DNA of 18,265 nt from Candidatus Woesearchaeota archaeon (GCA_018658955.1 JABIPM010000016.1:1-18265); one strand, 5' to 3'. Shown: positions 1 through 7,986, counted from the first letter of the stretch. The notes: generated from the sequence alone by a model not told the origin. A program made the numbers and translations.

Positions 1-1
1 C

Positions 2-3000
2 GAAACACCTCAAAACAATTCTCTAAAAGAATTAACTTTGGGAGAAGGAGAAGCAATAGATCCAAATCTTTTCAGTATAGAAAATAGTTATTGGGAAATT
101 GAAGATATCCGAGAAGATTCAATAATTCTTTCAGCTACGCCTAACAACAGAAAAATAAAAAAAACAATTCCTAAATCAAATTCAAACGGAGTTTCATTAA
201 CAATTGGAAACGATAGTTCCTCAACTACTAGAAAAATATACTTAGACAGCATAGAACTACACAAAGAAGCACACATAGTAGTAAGTCCAAACACAGAAAG
301 AGCATTTAGTGCAGCAAGATTTAACATGCATTTACCTATTGAAAAAAGAGCAATAGGTCTACCTTTATTTTCAGAAACAATTGAAGAAGAAATAAACAAA
401 ACAGAAAAACTAATTATAAAATTAGACAAAACATTAGAAAAAGTTGGGAAGATACATGATTCTTGGAAAAAATTCTGTTTTGGAGTTTATGCAGCAATTG
501 CATCTCTAAATTTCTTAAAAGCAATTTTCTCTCCAAAAGGTGGAAGAGCAAAACAAGTAGCAGCAGATGAATTTTGGACACAACATGGAGATGAATGTAG
601 GGATTTAGGATTAACTTTGGATGAATGTGTATTCGAAAAAGAATCAGAATATCATACAATCCTCAAAAACACAGAAGACGCATACAAATATGCAGATGGT
701 TCAAAATACGAAGCTGAATTAGGGGAGTTCGAGGTAACTGACAACAACAAAGAAGAATTATCCAATCTAGCATATCTCCAAAAAAGAGCAGAACAGAACC
801 CTCAAGATGAATCTGCACAAAAAGAATATCTTGCATCATTAAGGGCAACACAGGATAGAACAGATCTAAAAGATTTACTGAATGGAAGAAAAGAATCAGA
901 ATTAAATTCTACAGAAACACAAAAACTTCGTAGAGATTTAGTTTCAAACAGATCTCAAAGGGTAGATACTTTAATAACTTCCCATCAAGGTCAGAAAGAT
1001 TACATCACACAAATAGAATCCGCAAAGAATCTTCAGTACCGTTCAAACTTTGATAAAGTCTATCTGGGTGATGTAGTAAATTTCGGAGATTTAGATCCAA
1101 CTGAACAACAACAAATCAAAGCTCAAGAGTTAGCAGATTTAAATGCCTCAGGAATTCAAAATCCACAAGATAGTATAAACAAAATAACAAACAGCACGTT
1201 CATCTACACATCACCAACAGGAAAAAACATTTACTTCGACGTCAATGATCCAGGGACAGAATCATTAGTAGACTTTGGAACAGACCAATACACTTTATCT
1301 GAAGAACCATTCGAATATTCTTTACCTCACAACCCCCAAGTTACTTTTTACAGAGATGGTCCAAATGATGGAAAGGTACATAGAATAACAATTGATTCAG
1401 TACATTACGCAGAAGTAGAATACTCTACAGGGGGAAGAGTTAACACTGTAAATATATTCTCAAGATTAAATCCGAATGAAGTAATCAAAGCAGACGAAAC
1501 TGAATGGATGGACGGAGAATTAAGAGACGTAATAAAAGATGCAGAAAAAAATAGAAACAACAAACTTGCAACAGATTTAAAGAAAGTAGAAGGTTGTATT
1601 GGTCAAATAAACAAAGCAAAATCAAGAGGAAGTGATTTAGTAAGATGTGCAACATCCAATAAAGCCTATAAAATTACAAACGATCCAGTTCCAATGGGCC
1701 CATCATGTATTAATTATTACAGTCCAAATGAATGTAGATTATTATTCAATGCTTGTGACCCAGTTCTTTGTCCTGCATCAAGATGCGATCTTGGAGGAAA
1801 CTGGAGAGTAAAGGACGATAATGTGGTTCAAACAGGAATAATAGGAAGTTCAATCCTCTGTCTCCACAACTTCGGAATACCTGGAACAGATATAGGTCCA
1901 AAAGGGGGACAAGTAATAATGCCTATTTGCATTACTGGAATTTACGCAGGATTACAAAATCTAAGAACAGTTTTATTAGAATATAATGATTGTTTAAAGA
2001 GGTCATTAGTAGATGGAGAATCCGTAGGCGTATGTGATTTAATCAGGAGTTATTATATCTGTGATATTTTATGGAAAGAAGCAACAGCAATTTTCAATCT
2101 TAAAGATGGATTGCTAAGAAGTGTAATTGAAAAAGTAAGGGGAGATGAAGATGAAGGTTCAGAATATACAGACTTTGATGCAAGTATGGATCAAGCAGTA
2201 AACGGTTTAAAATATTTCACTCAAGGTTATGCTAAAAACACATTCGCACAATTTTCAGGAGGTTCTTTACCAGAAGTAGGTGGAGAAATATGTAAATCTG
2301 CAATCTTTGGAAAGATGCCAGGAATGGGTTCATTCACCGAACAATTACTAAGGCCAGAATCTCCTCCACAATTCACAGCAATATTAGACAAAGTACCTTA
2401 CACAGATATTCCAGATAGACCAAGGGCAGAATATCAAGTATATTACAGAATTTACGCAGGAGCAAATGAACCAATCACATTTTCAGTATATCTAAAACAA
2501 TCTGGAGTAGAGTCACAAAGACTTCCAGTAATTCCAATACTACAAAACAAAAGACTTCCAGCAGATGCATTTGATTCAGAAACAAGAAACTTTGTTGCAC
2601 CAGAGGGATATAACCAAGTTTGTGTAGCTTACAACAGTCCGAGTTATGGATTAAGAGAAGAGTGTGGTTTTGGAAAAACTTCTTCAGGTTTTGCAATGGA
2701 ATACGCGGCAAATAGATTAGCGCAGATGGAAGCAACAGAAGGAGGAATACAAATGGCAGAACAATGTAATCCTTCAGGTTCAAGATTTAGTGCAGCAGGT
2801 GCAAATCCTTTAACAAATGTTGGAAGAATTGCAGCAGGAGGATTTTCCTCAGGATTATTAGAAACAGGAATAGTTAGAGTTTGTTCAGGGGTAGCGCCAG
2901 GGGAAGAAAAAGAATGGACAAGAGTAGGAGAATGTTGGGAAAAAGAAGGTAAGCAAGGAAGAAATTTAGGTTCTTGTTGGTTACATCTGCCTTCAGCAAA

Positions 3001-3331
3001 GAGCATAGTAACAGAGTATGCTACTGGTCAAGAAGATTGGGGAAAGATAGGTGAAGAATTAGCAGATTTATCAGATAAAACCATTTCAGACATGGCGGCG
3101 TATGCAAACAATTTAGGAATTCATTTAGGATACTTAACAGAAGAAGAAATAACAAAAGCAAGAACTTTAATCGTTCAAGAAAAAGCAAATAATAATTGGA
3201 ATTTAGTTGCAAAAACTTATTCAGATTTAATCAACAGTCCAATAGCAAATGCAGCACTGATACTTCAATTCAGAATGGAATTAGCAGATTGGTATAGGCG
3301 ATGGGGAGATAGTCTAGCAAACACCCCCTAA
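2..3331 (+). CDS. Giant extracytoplasmic protein of unknown function (5'-partial)
   Basis: The reading frame is open to the left edge of the window, so the true start lies upstream; the first in-frame start-like codon (TTG at 38) is not convincing and no signal peptide is visible. About 1,110 residues are present. From the TTG numbering I see a charged helical, possibly coiled-coil stretch around residues 115-140, one hydrophobic segment around 146-165, a long hydrophilic Gln/Glu-rich part to about 370, a mixed beta-rich part to about 510, and then a Cys-rich core near 1700-2080 nt, including CDPVLCPASRC, that looks disulfide-bonded. The C-terminal third again contains several Cys and ends in an amphipathic helical region. 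It resembles large secreted proteins I associate with Woesearchaeota and Pacearchaeota; no biochemical role is known to me. It is followed after 1 nt by a membrane-protein gene, so the two are probably one operon. Confidence 0.8.
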   Translation, partial: ETPQNNSLKELTLGEGEAIDPNLFSIENSYWEIEDIREDSIILSATPNNRKIKKTIPKSNSNGVSLTIGNDSSSTTRKIYLDSIELHKEAHIVVSPNTERAFSAARFNMHLPIEKRAIGLPLFSETIEEEINKTEKLIIKLDKTLEKVGKIHDSWKKFCFGVYAAIASLNFLKAIFSPKGGRAKQVAADEFWTQHGDECRDLGLTLDECVFEKESEYHTILKNTEDAYKYADGSKYEAELGEFEVTDNNKEELSNLAYLQKRAEQNPQDESAQKEYLASLRATQDRTDLKDLLNGRKESELNSTETQKLRRDLVSNRSQRVDTLITSHQGQKDYITQIESAKNLQYRSNFDKVYLGDVVNFGDLDPTEQQQIKAQELADLNASGIQNPQDSINKITNSTFIYTSPTGKNIYFDVNDPGTESLVDFGTDQYTLSEEPFEYSLPHNPQVTFYRDGPNDGKVHRITIDSVHYAEVEYSTGGRVNTVNIFSRLNPNEVIKADETEWMDGELRDVIKDAEKNRNNKLATDLKKVEGCIGQINKAKSRGSDLVRCATSNKAYKITNDPVPMGPSCINYYSPNECRLLFNACDPVLCPASRCDLGGNWRVKDDNVVQTGIIGSSILCLHNFGIPGTDIGPKGGQVIMPICITGIYAGLQNLRTVLLEYNDCLKRSLVDGESVGVCDLIRSYYICDILWKEATAIFNLKDGLLRSVIEKVRGDEDEGSEYTDFDASMDQAVNGLKYFTQGYAKNTFAQFSGGSLPEVGGEICKSAIFGKMPGMGSFTEQLLRPESPPQFTAILDKVPYTDIPDRPRAEYQVYYRIYAGANEPITFSVYLKQSGVESQRLPVIPILQNKRLPADAFDSETRNFVAPEGYNQVCVAYNSPSYGLREECGFGKTSSGFAMEYAANRLAQMEATEGGIQMAEQCNPSGSRFSAAGANPLTNVGRIAAGGFSSGLLETGIVRVCSGVAPGEEKEWTRVGECWEKEGKQGRNLGSCWLHLPSAKSIVTEYATGQEDWGKIGEELADLSDKTISDMAAYANNLGIHLGYLTEEEITKARTLIVQEKANNNWNLVAKTYSDLINSPIANAALILQFRMELADWYRRWGDSLANTP

Positions 3332-3332
3332 C

Positions 3333-4142
3333 ATGAATCTAATTAAATCTTCTTGGAAAAAATATAAAGAAAAATTTGCAGTTTTAGCAGTTGCACAATT
3401 AGCACTATTCTTTTCTTCATTATTTTTCTTAATTTTTGTAAAGGGGAAGCTATCAAATTACCTTCAAAAAATTAAAGAGTTTCAACCAATTATAGAAGAA
3501 ACACTAAACACTATAAACGTAGCAGATCCTGCCTCAATTGCAACTTCAACAACATTAATTGATTCATTAAATGCACTAACAAGCGAAGCATTACTATTTG
3601 CAACTATAATTGTTCCAATAATTTTAGTTTTAATCTGGATACTCTTCCAAGCATTATTCTGGAGCAATATCAAAACAAAGAAAATTAAATCCATTAAACA
3701 TTATTTAATCAAACTAGCAGTTCCTTCAATCATAGTAATTGGAACCGTCAATTATTTAGGATCATTAACTCCAGAAAATCTACAAAACTTTTACACAGAA
3801 GGTTTTCAATTAAGTGTAAGTAAGTTATTAACAACAATTTTCTTTGCATTATACTTTCTAACAATTTATTATGCAACACTAGACAATCAAAAAATAACTC
3901 AGGCAATAAAAAGAACATTAAAACTTTCAATAATGAAATTTTACAAATTCATTCCATTATACCTTCCACTTTTCATCAACACCGTATTAATTCTTTCATT
4001 CATGGCAATAGCAATTACACAAGAGTATGTGGCAACATACATTTACATTCCAAAATTAATATTAATTCTTCTAATAGTCTTAACATTAAACATTTCTAAA
4101 TTCTATAAAATATTATTCCAGAAAATAATTGATAAAAATTAA
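3333..4142 (+). CDS. Multi-pass membrane protein, unknown function
   Basis: This 269-residue protein starts at an ATG 1 nt after the stop of the giant upstream gene, which implies translational coupling. It opens with a basic amphipathic helix (SSWKKYKEKF) followed by about six hydrophobic segments near residues 17-38, 88-112, 128-146, 163-185, 208-228 and 236-255; a polar loop of about 50 residues separates the first two. It has no catalytic motif that I can recognise. The overall plan (basic N-terminal helix, about six helices, a basic 'KRTLKLSIMKFYKF' stretch before the fifth) resembles the membrane protein at 6287-7057, so the two may belong to one loose family. A role in assembling or anchoring the upstream extracytoplasmic protein is inference from operon position only. 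The stop lies 2 nt from the 3' end of the convergent tRNA-Leu gene. Confidence 0.75.
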   Translation: MNLIKSSWKKYKEKFAVLAVAQLALFFSSLFFLIFVKGKLSNYLQKIKEFQPIIEETLNTINVADPASIATSTTLIDSLNALTSEALLFATIIVPIILVLIWILFQALFWSNIKTKKIKSIKHYLIKLAVPSIIVIGTVNYLGSLTPENLQNFYTEGFQLSVSKLLTTIFFALYFLTIYYATLDNQKITQAIKRTLKLSIMKFYKFIPLYLPLFINTVLILSFMAIAITQEYVATYIYIPKLILILLIVLTLNISKFYKILFQKIIDKN

Positions 4143-4144
4143 AG

Positions 4145-4228
4145 TGTGGGAGTAAGGGTTCGAACCTTAGTAGGCACTAAGCCACTGGGTCCTAAGCCCA
4201 GCCCGTTTGACCACTCCGGCACTCCCAC
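4145..4228 (-). tRNA. tRNA-Leu (UAG anticodon)
   Basis: On the minus strand a class II cloverleaf folds completely. The acceptor stem is GTGGGAG/CTCCCAC with discriminator A; the anticodon stem CTGGG/CCCAG encloses loop CTTAGGA with anticodon TAG; the long variable arm contains GGC/GCC; the T arm is TAAGG-TTCGAAC-CCTTA. CCA is not encoded and there is no intron. It lies 10 nt downstream of the L37e stop on the same strand, with only a weak TATA-like AATACTTTC at the expected distance inside L37e, so it is probably the last gene of the SmAP-L37e transcript. Confidence 0.96.
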
Positions 4229-4238
4229 AAAAGTATAA

Positions 4239-4484
4239 TTAAGCAAGCTTGAAAGTATTAGTCTTTCTTTTGCCTCTATGCTTATTTATCTTAGCAGCAA
4301 TTCTAACTTTGGTTACAGATTTTTTATTCCAGTTATATCTTCTTAACTTGGCACTGTTCCCATAACCACAACTACTACAAACTGATTTGATCTTATGGTA
4401 AGCGGCCTTACCGCACCTTCTACATCTGATGTGAAGTCTACCCTTATTTCTCTTCAGTCCTTTAGCTGCGGTTCCTTTTGACAT
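4239..4484 (-). CDS. rpl37e: 50S ribosomal protein L37e
   Basis: The 81-residue basic protein has the two zinc-ligand pairs of L37e: CRRC at residues 21-24 and CSSC at 36-39, followed by the family's KLRRYNW stretch. It binds 23S rRNA in the large subunit. The protein is somewhat longer than many archaeal L37e proteins, with a basic C-terminal tail (KHRGKRKTN). Its ATG lies 1 nt after the SmAP stop on the same strand, the LSm-L37e adjacency known from many archaea. The tRNA-Leu gene follows 10 nt downstream. Confidence 0.97.
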   Translation of the reverse strand: MSKGTAAKGLKRNKGRLHIRCRRCGKAAYHKIKSVCSSCGYGNSAKLRRYNWNKKSVTKVRIAAKINKHRGKRKTNTFKLA

Positions 4485-4485
4485 T

Positions 4486-4710
4486 TTATTGCGGTGATAT
4501 TAAGATAATTGTGTCTCCTCTAATGAAAACATCTCCTAATTTTCTTTTAATTTCTCCATTTTCCATTTCATCTACTTCTTCTAAAACTGTATTTATATGA
4601 ATATCAAATGCTTTTAGCACTCCAACGAATTGTTTTCCGTTTTTCAGTTCAATTATTACTCTTTTTCCTCTGCTCTCGTTTAAAGAATCTAAAGGTCTGC
4701 TTGCTTCCAT
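4486..4710 (-). CDS. Sm-like archaeal protein (LSm, SmAP)
   Basis: The 74-residue protein is a single Sm domain. The Sm1 motif is visible as LKNGKQFVGVLKAFDIHINT (about residues 22-41), with the DxHxN signature, and the Sm2 motif as the terminal FIRGDTIILIS. Family members form heptameric rings that bind U-rich RNA and act in RNA metabolism. The ATG at 4710 is preceded by a strong Shine-Dalgarno AAGGAGG (complement of 4719-4725), one of only two strong ones in the window. The gene heads an apparent SmAP-L37e-tRNA-Leu transcript that runs divergently from S8e and shares its palindromic TATA box. Confidence 0.96.
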   Translation of the reverse strand: MEASRPLDSLNESRGKRVIIELKNGKQFVGVLKAFDIHINTVLEEVDEMENGEIKRKLGDVFIRGDTIILISPQ

Positions 4711-4718
4711 ATTGGTAG

Positions 4719-4725
4719 CCTCCTT
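4719..4725 (-). promoter_or_regulatory. Shine-Dalgarno of SmAP
   Basis: AAGGAGG on the minus strand, 8 nt before the SmAP ATG, matches the archaeal 16S 3' end. Most other genes here appear leaderless, so its presence indicates a leadered mRNA. Confidence 0.8.
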
Positions 4726-4758
4726 GATTTTACAATAAATGAATTTCCTCGAGTTGAG

Positions 4759-4767
4759 TATTTAAAT
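4759..4767. promoter_or_regulatory. Shared palindromic TATA box, SmAP operon / S8e
   Basis: The intergenic DNA holds one good TATA box, TATTTAAAT, whose 8-bp core ATTTAAAT (4760-4767) is its own reverse complement. About 25 bp to the left gives a start near 4738, upstream of the SmAP Shine-Dalgarno; about 25 bp to the right gives a start near 4789, leaving a leader of roughly 35 nt before the S8e ATG. No second TATA box is evident for either gene. Confidence 0.6.
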
Positions 4768-4822
4768 CTTGTGGAATCCAAAATGCAAACATTTTAAAAG
4801 CCTCAAAAAATCAAATCATCAC

Positions 4823-5203
4823 ATGGCAAATGCACAAGCACGTTCAAAGAGAAAACCTACAGGTGGAAGATATGTTCCATATAGGACTAAGAAGTTAAAA
4901 GAATTAGCAAGACTTCCTACATTCTCAAGAATAGGTGCTAGATTAACAAAGGTTATCAAAGGAAGAGGCGGAAGCACAAAGAACATCACAATTACAGATG
5001 AGTTTACAAATCTATTTGATCCTAAATCAAAGAAGTACTCAAAAGTAAAGATTGATCAAGTTCTTGAAAATCCTGCTAACCGTAACTTCGTTAGAAGAAA
5101 TATTTTAACAAAGGGTACAATAATCAAAACTTCAAAGGGCAATGCACGTGTTGTATCAAGGCCTGGTCAAGAAGGCGTAATTAATTCAATTCTTGTTAAC
5201 TAA
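4823..5203 (+). CDS. rps8e: 30S ribosomal protein S8e
   Basis: The 126-residue protein begins MANAQARSKRKPTGGRYVPY, an almost canonical S8e N-terminus, and continues with the family's rRNA-binding beta-barrel sequence (RKPTGG, PTFSRIG, NPANRNFVRRNILTKGTII, VVSRPGQEGVIN). An upstream in-frame GTG at 4769 would add 18 residues foreign to the family and lies only 2 bp beyond the TATA box, upstream of the predicted transcription start, so the ATG at 4823 is chosen. It is a small-subunit protein found in archaea and eukaryotes. It is monocistronic and divergent from SmAP-L37e, followed by an AT-rich region leading to TFB. Confidence 0.96.
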   Translation: MANAQARSKRKPTGGRYVPYRTKKLKELARLPTFSRIGARLTKVIKGRGGSTKNITITDEFTNLFDPKSKKYSKVKIDQVLENPANRNFVRRNILTKGTIIKTSKGNARVVSRPGQEGVINSILVN

Positions 5204-5211
5204 TTTTAAAC

Positions 5212-5245
5212 TAGCTTCATTTGAGCTATAAAGTAGTTTTAATTT
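5212..5245 (+). terminator. Possible S8e terminator
   Basis: A 5-bp inverted repeat TAGCT/AGCTA (5212-5216 and 5224-5228) with a 7-nt loop sits just after the S8e stop and is followed by T-rich sequence. Archaeal termination depends mostly on T runs, so the hairpin itself is weak evidence. Confidence 0.3.
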
Positions 5246-5258
5246 TAAAATAGAAAGA

Positions 5259-5290
5259 TTTATATATAACTTATTTTAATCATATATAAA
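5259..5290 (+). promoter_or_regulatory. TFB promoter region with two TATA boxes
   Basis: TTTATATATAA at 5259-5269, preceded by purine-rich GAAAGA as expected for a BRE, and a second box ATATATAAA at 5282-5290 both face TFB. They predict starts near 5290 and 5311 and leaders of about 65 or 45 nt, both containing the T8 run at 5326-5333. The rest of 5246-5355 is AT-rich with no recognisable gene. Confidence 0.55.
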
Positions 5291-5355
5291 CGTTATTATA
5301 ATTTATTACATAAAAATCTCAAATCTTTTTTTTAAGTGTTTGTGGGAGTTAAACA

Positions 5356-6294
5356 ATGGCAAAAAAACCAAAAGCGTGTCCTGAATGCAAATCTACAACT
5401 CTAATTGCTGATAAGGACAGAGGAGAATTAGTTTGTAAAGACTGTGGCTTAGTTTTAGAAGAAAGAATGGTTGATTTCGGCCAAGAATGGAGAGAATTCG
5501 AAAATACTCAGCAGAGTAGAAGAAGAACTGGAGCTCCAATGACTTACACTCGTTATGATCGTGGTCTTGGAACAGACATTGGTCAAAAAGGAGATATTTT
5601 TCAATTACAAGGAAAAGGTATGAATAAGTTCATGAGGCTTAGAAAGTGGCAACACAGAATTTCTACGGCAATTGAAAGAAACCTTAAATTAGCATTAGCA
5701 GAATTAAAGAGAGTAGCATCTTTTCTAAAACTTCCAGGGGCAGTTGAAGAAGAGGCAGCTAAAATTTATACGCTTGCAGTTCAAAGAGGCTTAGTAAGGG
5801 GACGTTCAATGGAGTCAGTAGTTGCAGGGGCATTATATGCTGCATGTAGGCGTCATGAAATTCCAAGAACATTAGATGAACTAAGTGAAGCTTCAGGAAT
5901 TGAAAAGAAAGAAGTGGGTAGAACTTACAGATTTGTAACAAGAGAATTAGGAATTAGAATTCTTCCTTCAAATCCCGTAGATTACATTCCAAGATTTGCA
6001 TCAGCACTAAAACTTTCAGCAGAAACACAATCAAAGTCTGTAGAAATTTTAGAAATGGCTGAAAAAGCAGATCTAACATCGGGAAGAGGTCCAACTGGAA
6101 TTGCAGCAGCATCACTTTATGTTGCAGCATTAACAAATGATGAAAAAAGAACACAAAGAGAAGTTGCAGATGTAGCAGGAGTTACAGAGGTAACTATCAG
6201 AAACAGATACAAAGAACTTTTCAACAAATTAAATCTTAAAGATAAGATGAAAAAACCAGAACCTAAAAAAGTAGAAGAAGAAAAAGGTGATTAA
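5356..6294 (+). CDS. tfb: Transcription initiation factor IIB (TFB)
   Basis: The 312-residue protein has full TFB architecture. The N-terminal zinc ribbon uses C8, C11, C27 and C30; the B-reader/linker contains GAPMTYTRYDRGLGTDIG (about residues 57-74); two cyclin-like repeats follow, roughly residues 105-200 and 205-300, the second ending with the helix-turn-helix that contacts BRE (REVADVAGVTEVTIRNRYKEL). A short Lys/Glu-rich tail closes it. TFB binds TBP-TATA and recruits RNA polymerase. The ATG is preceded by a weak purine element (GGGAG). The last 8 nt overlap the next gene, so the two are probably co-translated. Only this TFB copy is visible in the window. Confidence 0.97.
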   Translation: MAKKPKACPECKSTTLIADKDRGELVCKDCGLVLEERMVDFGQEWREFENTQQSRRRTGAPMTYTRYDRGLGTDIGQKGDIFQLQGKGMNKFMRLRKWQHRISTAIERNLKLALAELKRVASFLKLPGAVEEEAAKIYTLAVQRGLVRGRSMESVVAGALYAACRRHEIPRTLDELSEASGIEKKEVGRTYRFVTRELGIRILPSNPVDYIPRFASALKLSAETQSKSVEILEMAEKADLTSGRGPTGIAAASLYVAALTNDEKRTQREVADVAGVTEVTIRNRYKELFNKLNLKDKMKKPEPKKVEEEKGD

Positions 6295-7057
6295 GATTTT
6301 CAAAAAAGATATAAAAAATAGTTTTAAACAATTTAAATTTAAATTAATTGTTCCAGATTTGATATTCATCATAATTACTATTTTTTTAATGAATCTTTTT
6401 GCATCATATAATGGAATTCTTTCAGTTTCACAATCAGAACTACAATCAATTGTTATTGCTAATTTTGGTCAAGTTTTAGGCTCACTAATAGTCTTTGCTT
6501 TGGCTGCCTTTTTCATTGGAGCTAGATTAAAATCTTTCAAGCTTACCATGATACTTGATGCAATAAATAACAAAAATTTAAATTTAATCAAATCTTACAA
6601 AGATTCAAAGAAATTTTATTGGAAAGTAGTTCTTCTAAAGGTTTTAGCATTCTTAGTGTTCCTTTTAACATTTACATTGTCATTAATTATTTATTCTCTT
6701 TTAGAGTCAAATTACTTAAGACTAGCAACAATCCTTCCAATCATCATTTTTGCAGTTATAGCTCTAACTATATTTTATAGGGAAGCAATTTTATTTATAG
6801 ACAAGAAATCTTCAACAAAGTCCTTAATCTCTGCATTTAAATTTTTCAAAAAATCAAAAGTAAAAGTATTACTTGCAGCATTACTAATAGCAGCAATAAA
6901 TTTCATAATATTTTATTCAATAGCGATAATTCCAGTTTCAGAAAATTTAATCTTGGGAAATATTATTTCAGCTACAACTTCATTAATACTTTTCAGTGTT
7001 GCAGCGTGGACACAGTTATTTATTTTTAATACTTACAAAACAATAAAGAAAAATTAA
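6287..7057 (+). CDS. Multi-pass membrane protein coupled to TFB
   Basis: The 256-residue protein begins at GTG inside the end of TFB (8-nt overlap); no later start keeps the basic N-terminal helix (IKIFKKDIKNSFKQFKFK). It has about six hydrophobic segments, near residues 20-42, 58-80, 113-137, 143-164, 190-213 and 222-245, with a repeated theme of a basic amphipathic helix before a membrane segment (SAFKFFKKSKVKVLLAALL). That plan is shared with the membrane protein at 3333-4142 and with archaeal membrane families of unknown function. I see no catalytic motif. The coupling to a general transcription factor is not functionally explained and may simply reflect genome compaction. Its stop shares 4 nt with the convergent RNase Z stop. 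Confidence 0.75.
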   Translation: MIKIFKKDIKNSFKQFKFKLIVPDLIFIIITIFLMNLFASYNGILSVSQSELQSIVIANFGQVLGSLIVFALAAFFIGARLKSFKLTMILDAINNKNLNLIKSYKDSKKFYWKVVLLKVLAFLVFLLTFTLSLIIYSLLESNYLRLATILPIIIFAVIALTIFYREAILFIDKKSSTKSLISAFKFFKKSKVKVLLAALLIAAINFIIFYSIAIIPVSENLILGNIISATTSLILFSVAAWTQLFIFNTYKTIKKN

Positions 7058-7965
7058 ACTTCTACTATCATAAAATCTTCAGCAGCATCTACTTTGCCTT
7101 TGAACTCTTTCTTAACTTCTTTTTTCATTTTAGCAATATCTTCTTTTTCATATCTTTGACTAAAATGCGTAATTATAACTTTTTTACTTCCAGATTTAGT
7201 TGCAATTTCCCCACATTGTCCAGAGGTTAGATGATTATACTTAATTGCATTTTCCTTTCGTTCATCCAAATATGTGGATTCACAGATAAGTAAATCAGAA
7301 TTCTTTGCTAAACTTATGGCACTTCTACAAATGCCGGTGTCTAAAAGTACTGCGATCTTTTTACCTTCCTTAAGATATGTAACATCCTTCCATTTAATTT
7401 TTTTACCTTTGAAAGTAACGTCTTTTTTACTTTTTATTTTTCTAATAATTGGGCCACTAGGTAGTCCCACTTTTTTCATTTTAGCCTTATCTACACAGAT
7501 TCTATCTTTTTCTTTGATGTAGTATCCTAGGCAAGGAGTTCCATGTTTCAATAGATATGCACCAAACTCATAATCATCAGTTTTCAAGAAAATTCCATTT
7601 TTTTCAATAAGATTAAAATTAATTTTTAGTTTATGATTCAAATCAAAGGCTTTTACTAATTGATTCAATCTTTTTTTTACTTCGGCATTACCATAAATTT
7701 CTATCTTTTTCTCAAATGCATTTTTAGCTATATTTTCTAATAACCCTGGCAAACCAAAAACATGATCTCCATGCCAGTGAGATATAAATATTCTAGTTGT
7801 TTTAGGGGGGGAGATTCCTATAATTCTCATCTGTCTTTGAATATTTTCTCCACAATCTAAAAGTATTTTTTCTTTACCGCAGTCTACATAAATTCCGCTC
7901 TGTCCTCTAGTCTTAGTAGGAGTCATTGAAGAGGTTCCCAAAAAAGTTACATTCATTTTTACCAT
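7054..7965 (-). CDS. rnz: Ribonuclease Z (tRNA 3'-end endonuclease)
   Basis: The 303-residue metallo-beta-lactamase protein carries the zinc-binding HWHGDH at residues 63-68, the conserved HGTPCLGY, LLDTGIC (metal-binding Asp), NHLTSGQ (catalytic His region) and IITHFSQRY (final metal His). Short-form RNase Z is about this length. The enzyme cuts 3' of the discriminator base of pre-tRNAs, needed here because none of the five tRNA genes encodes CCA. The family's usual HEAT tetrapeptide reads CEST, probably a tolerated change because metal ligands are intact. Start: the first Met (MVKMNV) lies 25 bp from a TATA centre, implying a leaderless mRNA; Met4 is an alternative. It is divergent from the tRNA splicing endonuclease and overlaps the convergent membrane-protein gene by 4 nt. 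Confidence 0.95.
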   Translation of the reverse strand: MVKMNVTFLGTSSMTPTKTRGQSGIYVDCGKEKILLDCGENIQRQMRIIGISPPKTTRIFISHWHGDHVFGLPGLLENIAKNAFEKKIEIYGNAEVKKRLNQLVKAFDLNHKLKINFNLIEKNGIFLKTDDYEFGAYLLKHGTPCLGYYIKEKDRICVDKAKMKKVGLPSGPIIRKIKSKKDVTFKGKKIKWKDVTYLKEGKKIAVLLDTGICRSAISLAKNSDLLICESTYLDERKENAIKYNHLTSGQCGEIATKSGSKKVIITHFSQRYEKEDIAKMKKEVKKEFKGKVDAAEDFMIVEV

Positions 7966-7986
7966 AAATCCAATTACCCAAACGCT

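Noticed and set aside
38..40. TTG as true start of the giant protein
   Set aside because: The frame stays open to the window edge, and the TTG has no Shine-Dalgarno or signal peptide after it; the gene is better described as 5'-partial.
4769..4822. Upstream in-frame GTG start of S8e adding 18 residues
   Set aside because: It lies 2 bp after the TATA box, before any possible transcription start, and the residues do not resemble S8e; MANAQARSKRKPTGG at 4823 is the family start.
7054..7965. RNase Z inactive because HEAT reads CEST
   Set aside because: The metal-binding HWHGDH, HGTP, DTG and ITH motifs and the catalytic HLTSGQ region are intact, so loss of activity is not supported.
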